A stretch of 64,000 bases of DNA from Neobacillus terrae (GCF_011393025.1 NZ_JAAOEO010000007.1:62001-126000), one strand, 5' to 3'. Shown: positions 50,981 through 62,021, counted from the stretch's first letter. Notes: generated by a model from the sequence alone, not told the origin. Numbers and translations are program-made.

Positions 50981-52301
50981 TCAGTTAAAAGAAAACTGAC
51001 CTCGATAGACTAACACGATGGAATCAATCAGACTCCTGCCTTGCTTTAGAGCGGTGGAAATAAACCCTCGGATGCCCGCAATTTGTTCAGCTCGGTTTTG
51101 CGTACGAAAGGAACCAGACACTTTTTCTTTTACTTTCACCATCCGAATGTCGCGTTCCGCCTGACTGTTATCAAATGGTACACGGATATCCCTAAGAAAC
51201 CGAAGGATATGGCTTTGTGAAGGATGAATCTCTCTGCCAGATTGGCCGCTTTATTTTTGGCTTTTCGTCCCTTTTTACCTGTTCATCAGAACCGAGTGGC
51301 GGCAGCCATTCCCTAGCTCCCTGGCTTAGTATTTCATCGTATCTGGCTTCCAGGCCTGAATAGTCTCTGAGGAAACCGGAATATTCGATTCCAGGGACTT
51401 TTTCTTCTCTTTTAATGCGTCTCTTAATAGGGACTGCATCTTCGAAGCCCATTCGTGCTTTGTGTACCCCGCAAAGAGCATGTGTAGAAGGGTATTTGTC
51501 ATTGAAATAGGTTTTCCAGAAATCGTGGACAACGGTTCCTTTATAACCAGGCAATTCGTGTCCCCGCAGAAGGCTACAAGAGAAGACAAATTGTTGAGCT
51601 GCCCACTCCGAGTTTGATATTCACAGAGCATAGGGCAGCTTCAAAATGTTGTCCAAACTGTAAGAAAATCCATCATGGTGCCTTTCCGGAAAATGTGAAG
51701 GCGCCTGTTCAGTATGGCGAAAGTTGGAATGTCTGGTGTGCTTATCTACATACATAACAACATCTTCCCCTTGAACGAATCTGCCAATTATTTGAGGACC
51801 TAAACTGGCACCTTCCAAGCGAAGCAACCCTCCTATCCCATCTCGGTAGGCTGTCATCCCAACTGGAACCGATCGAAAAAGTGATCAGGCACAATCTGCT
51901 TGAAAGCAAAGTGGTCCATGCCAAGAAACCGGCCTGAGAATTGAAGGGCAACTTCAATGACTGTACACCGTTTCCAATGAATATTGGACTTTGTATAATG
52001 TTCTTTTGAAACGCGGTAAGGAAGCGATCAACTCCATCCGAGATGTACGCCTCTCATGTCCTTAAGGGGCACCATTCTTTCCCCTAGGAACCCGAAGGCT
52101 ATTTGGCTTTCGCAAGCCGTCACTGGAAGGTGGTTTATTACTGTTAGAACTATTGGATCCTACTTGTCTTTCAAGTTCTTCTACACGTTTTTCGAGTTTT
52201 TCGATGTGTTTCACCAGCATGGTAATAAACTCGGCGATTTCCGATGGCTTGCCCTCACTGATTTGTTTGATCTGTTTCTTTGAATATTTCATTTGGATCA
52301 C
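50981..52301 (-). pseudogene. IS66-family transposase, frame-broken
   Basis: On the minus strand, pieces of an IS66 transposase occur in order but in different frames. The N-terminal coiled coil with SNSSNSNKPPSSDGLRKPNS lies at 52062-52301, the middle near 51620-51960, GYKGTVVHDFWKTYFNDKY at about 51490-51554, and the C-terminal FDNSQAERDIRMVKVKEKVS then IRGFISTALKQGRSL down to the stop at 50981. Several shifts and gaps mean it cannot be active. An AGGTCAGTT/AACTGACCT hairpin at 50979-51003 marks the 3' end. GGGTA-type sequence occurs near both ends but clear terminal repeats were not established. Confidence 0.85.
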
Positions 52302-52508
52302 CAGATTTCCATCTTTTTGGAAGTTGGCGAAAAGTACCCGTTTTTTTAAAAGCTAAACATTTATGAACCTAAGCAGTTACAGACTTTTTATATTGGTAAA
52401 AATCTCCTGATTATTAACTAAATAAAATCCTACGAATAGCTAAAAAACAAGAGGATAGCTTGAAGGGATTAAGATAACGACTCACTTTTTGTATTTTTCA
52501 GAAAAGTG

Positions 52509-52537
52509 TTGAAATTAACTTGAATAGTTTGTAGAAT
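52509..52537 (+). promoter_or_regulatory. Promoter of the large secreted pectinase-like gene
   Basis: TTGAAA (52509-52514) and TAGAAT (52532-52537) with 17-base spacing. Two LacI-type operators follow at 52553 and 52583. The rest of 52302-52688 holds no gene. Confidence 0.6.
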
Positions 52538-52552
52538 GTTAAAGAAAGAAAA

Positions 52553-52598
52553 ATGTTAACGTTTACATTTTCTTATTGTAAAATGCACACGTTAACAT
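52553..52598. promoter_or_regulatory. Two ExuR-type operators (sites 1 and 2)
   Basis: ATGTTAACGTTTACAT (52553-52568) and ATGCACACGTTAACAT (52583-52598), 30 bases apart centre to centre. Both match the palindrome TGTTAACGTTAACA seen perfectly at 56990 and 59351. They lie between promoter and ribosome binding site. Confidence 0.75.
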
Positions 52599-52688
52599 TT
52601 TTGAAAGGGACGGTGAAGTAAATTATGCAGAAAAAAATTTAGACTTTAGGAGCATTACTAACGATTCAAAAAAACGAGGAGGAGTATT

Positions 52689-55600
52689 ATGATGGCAAAC
52701 AATATTAAAAATGTCCTCTCTACTATGGTTGTTGTTTCCGGAATGCTGTTTTCAATTGAAACAGCTTTTTTAGGTACAGGTCTTTCCACAGCTGCAGCCG
52801 CCGGCAAATATAACGGTGAGAGCCAATACGTTCAAAGCATTGTTAGTCAGCCCAATTACGATTACCAGGGAATTAAAAGCAATGTCATCAATGCAGTAGG
52901 CAGCCAAGGCTTTAAAGAATCCGACATACCTGGTGTACCTGCCAAGTTAGCGATTAGATCTTCCCAACAGGGTGTAAATATAGCTGGTATAACAGCAAAT
53001 TCGATTAATATTGCCACTGGAACCACCTATCGATATACAGTAGACACCCCTGCGGGTGCAGGCGTTACAACATTGACAATTAAAACAGTGCAGGAGTTAT
53101 TGGATGAAATTACTTCTCAAACTTCAGCTTCCCAAACCTATACAGTGAAAGGTGCAGATGGAGCGGTAAAAGGAACAACCGATACTCTCGTACAAGGAGA
53201 TATTTTTACCGTGAGTTCCGGAAATGATTCTCACGATTATCAGATCAATTTCGTGAAAGCCGCAGTCAGGGGTAATATGGAGCTATTAAATAGCAAAATT
53301 ACTGCAAGAACCAAGTCTGATGTTGTCGTGAATTTCTTTGCGGGAATGAGAAGTCCAAATACAGCGGTAGTCATTCAGGTTCCAAAGGGCGTAAATGCAA
53401 CAATGGATAACACAACCGTAAATATCATCGGCAGAGGGGAAGTTAAGCTATCAGGGCTAGCAACACAGTCTGTCGGCCGAGTGGGTGCAGGCTACCGATT
53501 CCAAAAGGTCGGTACGGTTACAATCGATAACCAAGAGGATGGCAGCCAAACCATAACATTTAAAGGGCTTGATTTAAGACCCGATGATGGTGCCGATCTT
53601 CAAATCACCTTTAATGGTGTTTCCTTAAACCAGGGAAATTATCAATTTGTTGCTTCCTACATTACATCTGAGCCGGAAGTACTAACAAGTCCAACCTGTT
53701 CAACTACTTTAAATGTAGTAAAAACAATTAGCGATTTTTCCAGATTACTAGACAAGAGTCTTACTTATAAGGAAACAAGTGACACTTATACAAAAGCAAA
53801 ATTCACATGGAGCGCGGTAAAAAATGCTCATTCAATCAAGTTGATGGAATCGACAGATAAGGGAGCTACATGGACCAGGAGTAATTCTGCAATTAGCCCG
53901 GATAGCGGTGAAGTAGAAGTCTCAAACCTTACTCCTAATAAAGAGTATTGGTTTAAGCTTGCTGTAGATGGCGGCGATAATCATGGTGATTCGAACATTG
54001 CTAAAATTTATACAGGAAAATTCGATGCCAAGCTAATAGGTGCAAAAGGCGATGGAGTAACAGATGATACGGATGCCATTAATAATGCCGTTACCTATTT
54101 GAATTCAATAGGCGGCGGGACGCTGTTGTTCCAAGACGGCACGTTCAACGTAAGAACCGTTCATTTAAAGAGCAATGTATACTTGTATGTCAATCAAGAT
54201 GCGACCATTTCTGCTCTAAGAGGTCAAGATGCTCCTGAGACCACTTATTTCTCTGATAGAGGGTATCGCTCAGGTACATCTGCAACGGACCACGGCCCAT
54301 ACGATGATCCTGAGAATTATATGACGAAGCAGGATGTTGGCCATCAATATTGGCAGAACAGTATGTTTTATGGGGAGAGAATCGATAATGTTAAGATTAT
54401 CGGAAATGGAAGAATTACTGGAAATGGAAATCTAGTAAGTGGCGACGGCGTCATGAATAATACACCGGATCACCGTGCCGACAAGATGGTATCCATCAAG
54501 TTAAGCACAAATTTTGAGTTTGGTGGTTTGGATAACGGGAAAGACCTGGCATATCAGGAGACAAATTCCCCGACCACTGACAGGCCCTATTATATGAATA
54601 GTGACGGATCAAAGCAAACTGATCTGAGTAATATGCTCCAAGTAGACAATCCAGGACACTTTGCCTTACTTTCATCAGGTACCGATCATATAAACACTCA
54701 TGACTTTTACCAGTCTGCGAAAAAAGGTGATCAGGCGCGGGATATTTTTGACTATATGGAATCGAGCGATGTTCACTCGAAAAATATTTATGTAACAGGA
54801 ACATCTGATGATATTGAAAAACCGGGGAGTGATAGCGCTCTAGGGTTTACAAGACCAGCGTCAGGTTTTTATATCCGTAATGTGATTGGCGATACTAACT
54901 GTAATTTATTCCAAATCGGCAGTGAAACTGCAGATGATATTACAAACGCCTATGTAGATAATATTTATGTTCTCGGAGGAAATAAAGCAGGCTTCTCAAT
55001 TTCCACGAATGATGGAGGTACAGTTGAAAACATATACTTGAATTCAGGAAAGACAGGACCAGTCTACCAACAGTCTGAAATGAGACGCACAAGGGCACCT
55101 TTCTTTATTTCGATTTCCAACCGCGGCCGCATTATCGGGGGTCAAGCTACACGAATGAAATGGGTGGAAAATGGTATTCAGCGTGATGAGCTATTAAGTT
55201 CAAATGTAAATATCGGTCATGTAAGAAATATTTACATTAAAGATGTTAATATTGAACAGGTTTATGGCGGAAGTGCTTGGCAGGATCCTTCTAAGAGATG
55301 GGCATCTTATACAACTCAATCTAAAGCAACCCCAATCATTGCTGGCTATCAAGAAGGTCAGGACGGCCCGGTTTTGCCGGATGGACGCAGCATCGGCTAC
55401 ATCGAGAATGTGAACTTTGAAAATGTCAGTCTATTAGTAAAAGGCGGAAATAGTTTTGCGGATTCAAAAGTCAGCCCACCCGAGTTAGGCGTTGGGAAAT
55501 ACAATATTGGTGACTTTGGGGTACAGCCATCCTATGGCTTCTGGGTAAGACATGTGGATGGAATTAAGTTTAAAAATGTTACTGCCAATTTTGAAACAAA

Positions 55601-56513
55601 TGACGACAGGTATGCTGTTGTACTAGATGATGTTAAAAATGCTACTCTTGACACTATGACAATGGTCAAAGGGAACAACAACCCAAGTGTCGTTCAGCTT
55701 AAGAATTCCAGCAATGTTACGATCAAGAATTCTTCCTTCTATAACAATACATGGGGCAACCAGCTTACGTTCCTCGATAATTTGAACAATGTGACGGTGA
55801 CAGGCAGTGAGGCTTATCCAGCAATAGTCCAGGATCCGCACAATACATTGATTCAATTGAAACAGTCCGGTCACCCGAATTTATCCGATTTTGATAAAAA
55901 CTCTGGTTCTATTTCTGCTGCTTTGGGAACAACGGTGGCCGATATTGTGAGTCAATTAGAGTCAACGGATGGTACGACACAAACTTATGCTGTCACGGAC
56001 TCGGCAGGTGCAGAAAGGACTTCAGGAATGTTGCAGACAGGGGATAAACTTGTTGTTACTGCTCAAGATGGGACCTCAACGAAAACATATAGCATTGTTG
56101 TTCCTTCTGTCATTCAAATTGAAGGGGAATCACAGGTAAATTCCATTACAAGAAGCATCCCAAGTATTACGGTATCAACCTCCTCGACCAATGGAATTTC
56201 TTATCTGCAAACAAATTCGGTACCGGCAGGAGAGTGGATCGAACTAAACGTTTATGTTCCTTCAGCGGGCAACTATAATATTTCTTATCAATATAAGACA
56301 CAAACATATGGAAGGGCTTCCGTTCAGGCGTATGTGAATGGTGAGGCAAAAGGTTCTCCAGTGAACCAAAATGGTACAACCGCAAATGTGTTTGTTCCTA
56401 TCGATCTCGGTCAGGTAACATTTCCCGCACCAGGGACCTACCCTATTAGATTTGTTGCAACTAATGCAGGTTCTATTGTCCTAGACTATGTCAAATTCAC
56501 CAAAGTCGACTAA
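52689..56513 (+). CDS. Large secreted pectin-lyase-fold glycosidase-like protein
   Basis: 1274 residues with an N-terminal signal peptide (about 1-38, ending STAAAA). Domains in order: unknown segment; a small domain at about 130-191 (VQELLDEITSQTSASQTYTV); a Fn3-like domain at about 345-444; a right-handed beta-helix from about 445 (KLIGAKGDGVTDDTDAINNA) to about 1070; a second copy of the small domain at about 1076-1141 (VADIVSQLESTDGTTQTYAV); and a CBM6/35-like carbohydrate-binding end. The helix resembles GH28/pectate-lyase-superfamily enzymes, but I cannot place the canonical GH28 aspartates. It probably attacks pectin or its side chains outside the cell. Tandem ATGs at 52689/52692 follow GAGGAGG. 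Confidence 0.83.
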   Translation: MMANNIKNVLSTMVVVSGMLFSIETAFLGTGLSTAAAAGKYNGESQYVQSIVSQPNYDYQGIKSNVINAVGSQGFKESDIPGVPAKLAIRSSQQGVNIAGITANSINIATGTTYRYTVDTPAGAGVTTLTIKTVQELLDEITSQTSASQTYTVKGADGAVKGTTDTLVQGDIFTVSSGNDSHDYQINFVKAAVRGNMELLNSKITARTKSDVVVNFFAGMRSPNTAVVIQVPKGVNATMDNTTVNIIGRGEVKLSGLATQSVGRVGAGYRFQKVGTVTIDNQEDGSQTITFKGLDLRPDDGADLQITFNGVSLNQGNYQFVASYITSEPEVLTSPTCSTTLNVVKTISDFSRLLDKSLTYKETSDTYTKAKFTWSAVKNAHSIKLMESTDKGATWTRSNSAISPDSGEVEVSNLTPNKEYWFKLAVDGGDNHGDSNIAKIYTGKFDAKLIGAKGDGVTDDTDAINNAVTYLNSIGGGTLLFQDGTFNVRTVHLKSNVYLYVNQDATISALRGQDAPETTYFSDRGYRSGTSATDHGPYDDPENYMTKQDVGHQYWQNSMFYGERIDNVKIIGNGRITGNGNLVSGDGVMNNTPDHRADKMVSIKLSTNFEFGGLDNGKDLAYQETNSPTTDRPYYMNSDGSKQTDLSNMLQVDNPGHFALLSSGTDHINTHDFYQSAKKGDQARDIFDYMESSDVHSKNIYVTGTSDDIEKPGSDSALGFTRPASGFYIRNVIGDTNCNLFQIGSETADDITNAYVDNIYVLGGNKAGFSISTNDGGTVENIYLNSGKTGPVYQQSEMRRTRAPFFISISNRGRIIGGQATRMKWVENGIQRDELLSSNVNIGHVRNIYIKDVNIEQVYGGSAWQDPSKRWASYTTQSKATPIIAGYQEGQDGPVLPDGRSIGYIENVNFENVSLLVKGGNSFADSKVSPPELGVGKYNIGDFGVQPSYGFWVRHVDGIKFKNVTANFETNDDRYAVVLDDVKNATLDTMTMVKGNNNPSVVQLKNSSNVTIKNSSFYNNTWGNQLTFLDNLNNVTVTGSEAYPAIVQDPHNTLIQLKQSGHPNLSDFDKNSGSISAALGTTVADIVSQLESTDGTTQTYAVTDSAGAERTSGMLQTGDKLVVTAQDGTSTKTYSIVVPSVIQIEGESQVNSITRSIPSITVSTSSTNGISYLQTNSVPAGEWIELNVYVPSAGNYNISYQYKTQTYGRASVQAYVNGEAKGSPVNQNGTTANVFVPIDLGQVTFPAPGTYPIRFVATNAGSIVLDYVKFTKVD

Positions 56514-56923
56514 TAAGATTAATAAATTTAAAATAAGATAATAATTATTTTGTGGAGCTGCTGCTTAAGCTACTAGCAGCTCCATTCCCTCCTAATCTTC
56601 CTATAACACGGCAGAAAAGATAACAAAATCCAATTTAATATGATTGTTAACTTACAATCGGTAAATGTAATAAGTTCTAGTAATTGGTTCTTTTCTCCGT
56701 TCAAAAAAATGTTTGTTTGAAGTGATATTCCGAAATGTTTAACTGAAAAAATGGGCTAAAACACTGTGAGGTTGGAACCAGGTGAGGATATGAATTTCTG
56801 ATTCTAACCATTATAAATCCGCAAGTATTTTATAGATAATAGTCTTAAAGTCTCGTTTTTCGAAATAATCGAAAATTTATATTGAAGCTAAAGAAATATA
56901 GAGTAAAATAAAAGTTAGAAAAA

Positions 56924-57004
56924 ATGTTAACGTTTACATTAATTTGATGAGATAAAAAAATTTTATTGATTAATAATCGAATGCAAAAATGTTAACGTTA
57001 ACAA
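56924..57004. promoter_or_regulatory. Two ExuR-type operators (sites 3 and 4)
   Basis: ATGTTAACGTTTACAT at 56924-56939 is identical to site 1. TGTTAACGTTAACA at 56990-57003 is a perfect palindrome. Both lie upstream of the polygalacturonase gene. The rest of 56514-57087 shows no gene, and the promoter cannot be fixed well (TTGAAG and TAAAAT around 56883-56909 are only 15 bases apart). Confidence 0.75.
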
Positions 57005-57087
57005 TCCGATAAAGGAAGGGTGCTGTGGAATAATATAAATTCTAATATTGTACTAAATTAAGTAACCTAAAATTAGGAGGACATTTT

Positions 57088-58878
57088 ATGAAATTAAAGA
57101 AAAAAGTTTATTCGATTGCAGCACTAAGTCTTGCTCTAGGTTGCTCTACATTCTTGCCATATGCATCTACATCCACAGCAGCAGCTTCTTCACAACAAGT
57201 TTCGGTCGATAAAAAGGCCCCGACAGCTCCTATTCATCTTAATGCCTATGCGACAACATATAAATCTATCAGCCTTATTTGGGATAAGTCTGCTGATAAC
57301 ACTGGCGTAGCCGCCTATGACATCTTTGCGGATGGTAAGTTAGTTGGAAGCTCAACACCAAATGAATATGGTGTTGCCATGACAAACTTCACCGTAAATG
57401 ACTTAAAACCCAATAGAATGTACAGTTTTAAAGTTGTGGCAAGAGATGCTGCAGGAAACCATTCTAACGAAAGCGCACATGTTAATGTAAGAACGGATGT
57501 AATAGGTAAAGTATTTGATGTTAGGGATTTTGGAGCAAAAGGTGACGGTGTAACAAAAGATACCGCGGCCATTCAAGCAGCCATTAATGCGGCAGCTGAA
57601 AGTCCAAACAGTCTTGTTGTACTTCCTGCTGGTACATATTATTCCGCTCCTCTAAGTTTAAAAAGCAATATGACATTCGAGATTGAAAAGGATGCAACCC
57701 TCCTTGGAAGCCGCGACAAAGCTGACTATCCAATTATCAAAGACCGTTGGGAAGGTACTACATTCAGCTCTTATCAAAGCTTGATTCAATCCCAAGGTGC
57801 TAAAAATCTTAAAGTCATTGGTGAAGGAACGGTCGATGGAAATGCTGGTCCTATCAAAGCAGAGAAATCGAACGGAATCGATGAATTTGGTTATCCTTAT
57901 AAAAAGGTGAACTTAGCTGGAACATACGACTATAACAATGGAAAGTATGATCCTGACACAAGCGGAAGTACAACTGTATACTTTAACATGGGACTATGGT
58001 GGGATAATCCAAAAGCAACCGATCCGGCCACTCAAATTGCCCGGCCAAGATTGGTTCAATTCATGAATTCTGAAAATGTTCTCCTTCAGGGCCTAAAGAT
58101 TACGAATTCACCATCCTGGACAATCCAGCCTTTATACAGTAATGATGTGGTCATTGATAGTGTAAACGTTAAAAACCCTGCTAGCCCAGTTGATGCACCA
58201 AATACTGATGGAGTTGACCCAGACTCTGTTGACGGGTTAAAGATTTTTGGTTCTACATTTGATGTTGGTGATGACGCTATCGCGATTAAATCTGGTAAAG
58301 ATGCTGAAGGTCGCCAAATTGGAAAACCAAGTCAAAACATCGAAATCAGAAACAACATTATGAGACATGGACACGGCGGCGTAACAATCGGCAGTGAAAT
58401 GTCCGGTGACGTTAGAAACGTTGTAGCTAGAGACGACATCTTTGACGGAACCGACATAGGCATTCGTATGAAAACCCTTCGCGGACGTGGTGGTATTATT
58501 GAAAACCTTACATTTGACAATATCATGATGAAGGATATTGAAGGCGATGCTTTCAATATTAATTCCAACTATACATCTAATGGAGTTCCGCTTCCTTACA
58601 CAGGGGTAATTGATGAAACAACACCTTCAATTAAAAATATAACAATTGAAAATATCACTTGTGAGGGTGCCCAAGAAGCCTCCTTCTTCCAAGGACTTCA
58701 AGAAAGACCTGTTGATGGTCTAGTATTGAAGAACGTCACAGTGCATGCTGATAAAGCTTTGTATTTCCAATACGTAAGGAATATTACGATGGAGAATGTG
58801 AACATAAATGACGGTGATATGTTCCAGCCTGGCAGCATATACGAAAATCTTCAAATTATTAATTCTTCTAGTCATTAA
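57088..58878 (+). CDS. Secreted GH28 polygalacturonase with Fn3 domain
   Basis: 596 residues: signal peptide (about 1-32), a Fn3 domain (about 45-135, KAPTAPIHLNAYATTYKSIS), then a GH28 beta-helix opened by FDVRDFGAKGDGVTKDTAAI. The GH28 catalytic motifs are all present: NTDGVDPDS near 372, GDDAIAIKSG near 394, HGHGGVTIGSE near 427 and GIRMKT near 458. The GSEMSG extension is typical of exo-polygalacturonases. It releases galacturonate units from pectin outside the cell, to be used through uxaC-uxaB-uxaA. ATG 57088 follows TTAGGAGG. Confidence 0.93.
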   Translation: MKLKKKVYSIAALSLALGCSTFLPYASTSTAAASSQQVSVDKKAPTAPIHLNAYATTYKSISLIWDKSADNTGVAAYDIFADGKLVGSSTPNEYGVAMTNFTVNDLKPNRMYSFKVVARDAAGNHSNESAHVNVRTDVIGKVFDVRDFGAKGDGVTKDTAAIQAAINAAAESPNSLVVLPAGTYYSAPLSLKSNMTFEIEKDATLLGSRDKADYPIIKDRWEGTTFSSYQSLIQSQGAKNLKVIGEGTVDGNAGPIKAEKSNGIDEFGYPYKKVNLAGTYDYNNGKYDPDTSGSTTVYFNMGLWWDNPKATDPATQIARPRLVQFMNSENVLLQGLKITNSPSWTIQPLYSNDVVIDSVNVKNPASPVDAPNTDGVDPDSVDGLKIFGSTFDVGDDAIAIKSGKDAEGRQIGKPSQNIEIRNNIMRHGHGGVTIGSEMSGDVRNVVARDDIFDGTDIGIRMKTLRGRGGIIENLTFDNIMMKDIEGDAFNINSNYTSNGVPLPYTGVIDETTPSIKNITIENITCEGAQEASFFQGLQERPVDGLVLKNVTVHADKALYFQYVRNITMENVNINDGDMFQPGSIYENLQIINSSSH

Positions 58879-58890
58879 TTTTAAAAGTTT

Positions 58891-58941
58891 AAAAAACACG
58901 TTTTCAGGACGGATTCGCGTCTTGGGATACGTGTTTTTTTG
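58891..58941 (+). terminator. Terminator after the polygalacturonase gene
   Basis: AAAAAACACG and CGTGTTTTTT pair around a loop with its own GGACG/CGTCT stem, followed by T residues. Confidence 0.82.
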
Positions 58942-58966
58942 TTTTAAACCGACTGCGCTTTTTACA

Positions 58967-59325
58967 TTCTACAAAAAATAATTCCTAATCTACAAAAATC
59001 AAACTCTATTCTACACAAGCGGGAGCTGGTTCTACAATAATGAAGTTTTATTCTACAATACTAGCTCTGTTCTACAAAAACCAGGCTTTTCTCTACAAAA
59101 AGAAAGCTCTAATCTACAAAAATTGAAGCTGGTTCTACAAAAATTAAGTATTAATCTACATTACTAGCTCTGTTCTGCAGAAACCAAACTCTATTCTACG
59201 AAAGGAGAGCTCTAATCTACAAAAAGTTAGTCCCTAATCTACACCAATAGGAGCAGGATCTACCACAAGAAAGCTGAGTGCGTATCTAAGCCGAGACGAA
59301 TCCAGTGATCTAAGGAAAGCTAACT
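58967..59325. repeat. Tandem array of 21-bp TCTACAAAA-type repeats
   Basis: About 15 units start with TCTAC (or TCTGC), followed by two eroded TCTA units. Starts fall at 58968, 58989, 59010, 59031, 59052, 59071, 59092, 59113, 59134, 59155, 59174, 59195, 59216, 59238 and 59259. Most intervals are exactly 21 bases, and two are 19. Units often end in AGCTCTAAT or AGCTGGTT. Units 3-7 and 8-12 correspond one to one, including the 19-base interval, giving a 103-base higher-order repeat. No ORF spans the array in a convincing way. Confidence 0.88.
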
Positions 59326-59349
59326 GAATTTGGTTGTGCAGCTTTAAAA

Positions 59350-59428
59350 ATGTTAACGTTAACATTTTTGTTTACAGGTAATTTCTGATTTGTTAGACTA
59401 ATAACAAGAACATTGTTAACGTTCACAA
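59350..59428. promoter_or_regulatory. uxaC promoter flanked by two ExuR-type operators (sites 5 and 6)
   Basis: ATGTTAACGTTAACAT at 59350-59365 is perfect and extends as a palindrome into flanking A/T runs. TTGTTAACGTTCACAA lies at 59413-59428. Between them TTTACA (59371-59376) and TAGACT (59394-59399) are spaced by 17 bases. Binding to both sides could loop out or block the promoter. Confidence 0.7.
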
Positions 59429-59455
59429 AAAATAATAACAGGATGGTGTGGAAAC

Positions 59456-60892
59456 ATGGCTACTTTTATGGGTAATAATTTTTTATTGAAAAATGAAACC
59501 GCTGTCAGTTTGTACCATGATTATGCAAAGGATATGCCTATCATCGATTACCATTGCCATTTGAGTCCGAAGGAAATCTATGAAAATAAGAAGTTTAAAA
59601 ATATAACCGATGCCTGGCTTTATGGTGACCATTATAAGTGGAGAGCGATGAGAGCAAATGGAATCTCTGAGGAGTTTGTAACCGGCAGTGGTAGTGATTA
59701 TGAGAAATTTATGGCTTGGGCCCGGACAGTTCCAATGACTATTGGCAACCCTCTGTACAACTGGACACATTTGGAGCTCCAGCGCTTTTTCGGAATTTAT
59801 GACATTCTCAATGAGGAAAGTGCTCCGCAGATTTGGGAGAAGGTTAATGCTCAGCTGAATGGTGATGAATTCCGTGTCAGGGAATTAATCGTAAAGTCTA
59901 ATGTTAAAGTGATTTGTACGACTGATGATCCAGTAGACAGTCTGGAATACCATCAACTGTTAAAGGAAGAAAAGGATTTCCCTGTTAGTGTGGTTCCTGG
60001 GTTCCGTCCGGACAAAGGGCTCGAAATTAACCGTGAAGGATTTCTTGACTGGGTAGGGAAGCTGGAGGAAGCTTCCGATATAAACATTAAGAGCTATGAA
60101 GAATACTTAAAGGCGCTCGAAAGCAGAGTCCGCTTTTTCCACGACAACGATGGCAGGGTGTCTGACCATGCATTGGACTCTATGGTGTACGAGGATGCAA
60201 CACTGGAGGAAGTCTCTGGAATTTTTGCCGCATGCTTATCCGGTGAAAATGTATCACTCGAGGATGAAAGGAAATTCAAGACCTATACCCTTATTCACTT
60301 AGGAAAGCTTTATGGTGAACTTGGATGGGCGATGCAATTCCATATTAATGCTCACAGAAATAATAATACTAGAATGTTTAAGAAATTGGGGCCAGATACT
60401 GGATATGATTCTATGAATGATGACCAGGTTGCCCGTCCTCTTGTACGGATTCTCGATGCACTTGACCAGTCAGACAGGCTGCCAAAGACCATCCTTTATT
60501 CATTAAATCCAGGGGATAATTATATTATTGCCAGCATTATCAATAGCTTCCAGGATGGAAAAACTCCGGGCAAGATTCAATTTGGTACAGCATGGTGGTT
60601 CAACGACACCAAGGAAGGAATGCTTGATCAAATGAAGGCCCTGTCCAATGTCGGTTTATTTAGCCGCTTTATAGGTATGCTGACTGACTCCAGAAGTTTT
60701 CTTTCCTATACAAGGCATGAATATTTCCGACGGATTGTCTGCAACCTGATCGGAGAATGGGTAGAAAACGGTGAAGTTCCTGAAGATAAAGAATTACTGG
60801 GTAAAATTGTCCAGGGTATATCCTATAACAACGCCAGGGAATACTTTGGCTTTGAAATCCCTGAAACTTCTGGCCAGCTTTCAGTGAAGTAA
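59456..60892 (+). CDS. uxaC: Glucuronate (uronate) isomerase
   Basis: 478 residues of the UxaC family. It shows the metal site IIDYHCHLSPKEIYENKKF near residue 28, then WRAMRANGI, the CTTDDPVDSLEYHQLL segment near 156, QFHINAHRNNNTRMF and the closing WWFNDTKEGM and LTDSRSFLSYTRHEYFRRI. It converts galacturonate to tagaturonate and glucuronate to fructuronate in the cytoplasm. ATG 59456 follows AGGATGGTG. It is the first gene of the run uxaC-exuR-uxaB-uxaA. Confidence 0.95.
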   Translation: MATFMGNNFLLKNETAVSLYHDYAKDMPIIDYHCHLSPKEIYENKKFKNITDAWLYGDHYKWRAMRANGISEEFVTGSGSDYEKFMAWARTVPMTIGNPLYNWTHLELQRFFGIYDILNEESAPQIWEKVNAQLNGDEFRVRELIVKSNVKVICTTDDPVDSLEYHQLLKEEKDFPVSVVPGFRPDKGLEINREGFLDWVGKLEEASDINIKSYEEYLKALESRVRFFHDNDGRVSDHALDSMVYEDATLEEVSGIFAACLSGENVSLEDERKFKTYTLIHLGKLYGELGWAMQFHINAHRNNNTRMFKKLGPDTGYDSMNDDQVARPLVRILDALDQSDRLPKTILYSLNPGDNYIIASIINSFQDGKTPGKIQFGTAWWFNDTKEGMLDQMKALSNVGLFSRFIGMLTDSRSFLSYTRHEYFRRIVCNLIGEWVENGEVPEDKELLGKIVQGISYNNAREYFGFEIPETSGQLSVK

Positions 60893-60956
60893 GCCAATTT
60901 CAGGTGGAGAGCTGCAGGATTTACGATATAATAAATCCATACAATATTTGCAGTGA

Positions 60957-61970
<1,014 letters not shown>

Positions 61971-62005
61971 ATGTCATGAAATCCTTCGTGGGTTTCTGCA
62001 GAAAA

Positions 62006-62021
62006 ATGTTAACGTGTGCAT
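62006..62021. promoter_or_regulatory. ExuR-type operator (site 7) before uxaB
   Basis: ATGTTAACGTGTGCAT has a perfect left arm and a degenerate right arm, the reverse arrangement of site 2. It lies just before the uxaB ribosome binding site, in the gap after exuR. Confidence 0.65.

Noticed and set aside
52302-52360. Terminal inverted repeat of the IS66 element
   Set aside because: Only a GGGTA-like match to the other end could be seen by eye; too short to claim.
58967-59325. CRISPR array
   Set aside because: The conserved part is only about 9 bases, the remainder varies gradually and is partly shared between units, and no cas genes are present. It is a periodic tandem repeat instead.
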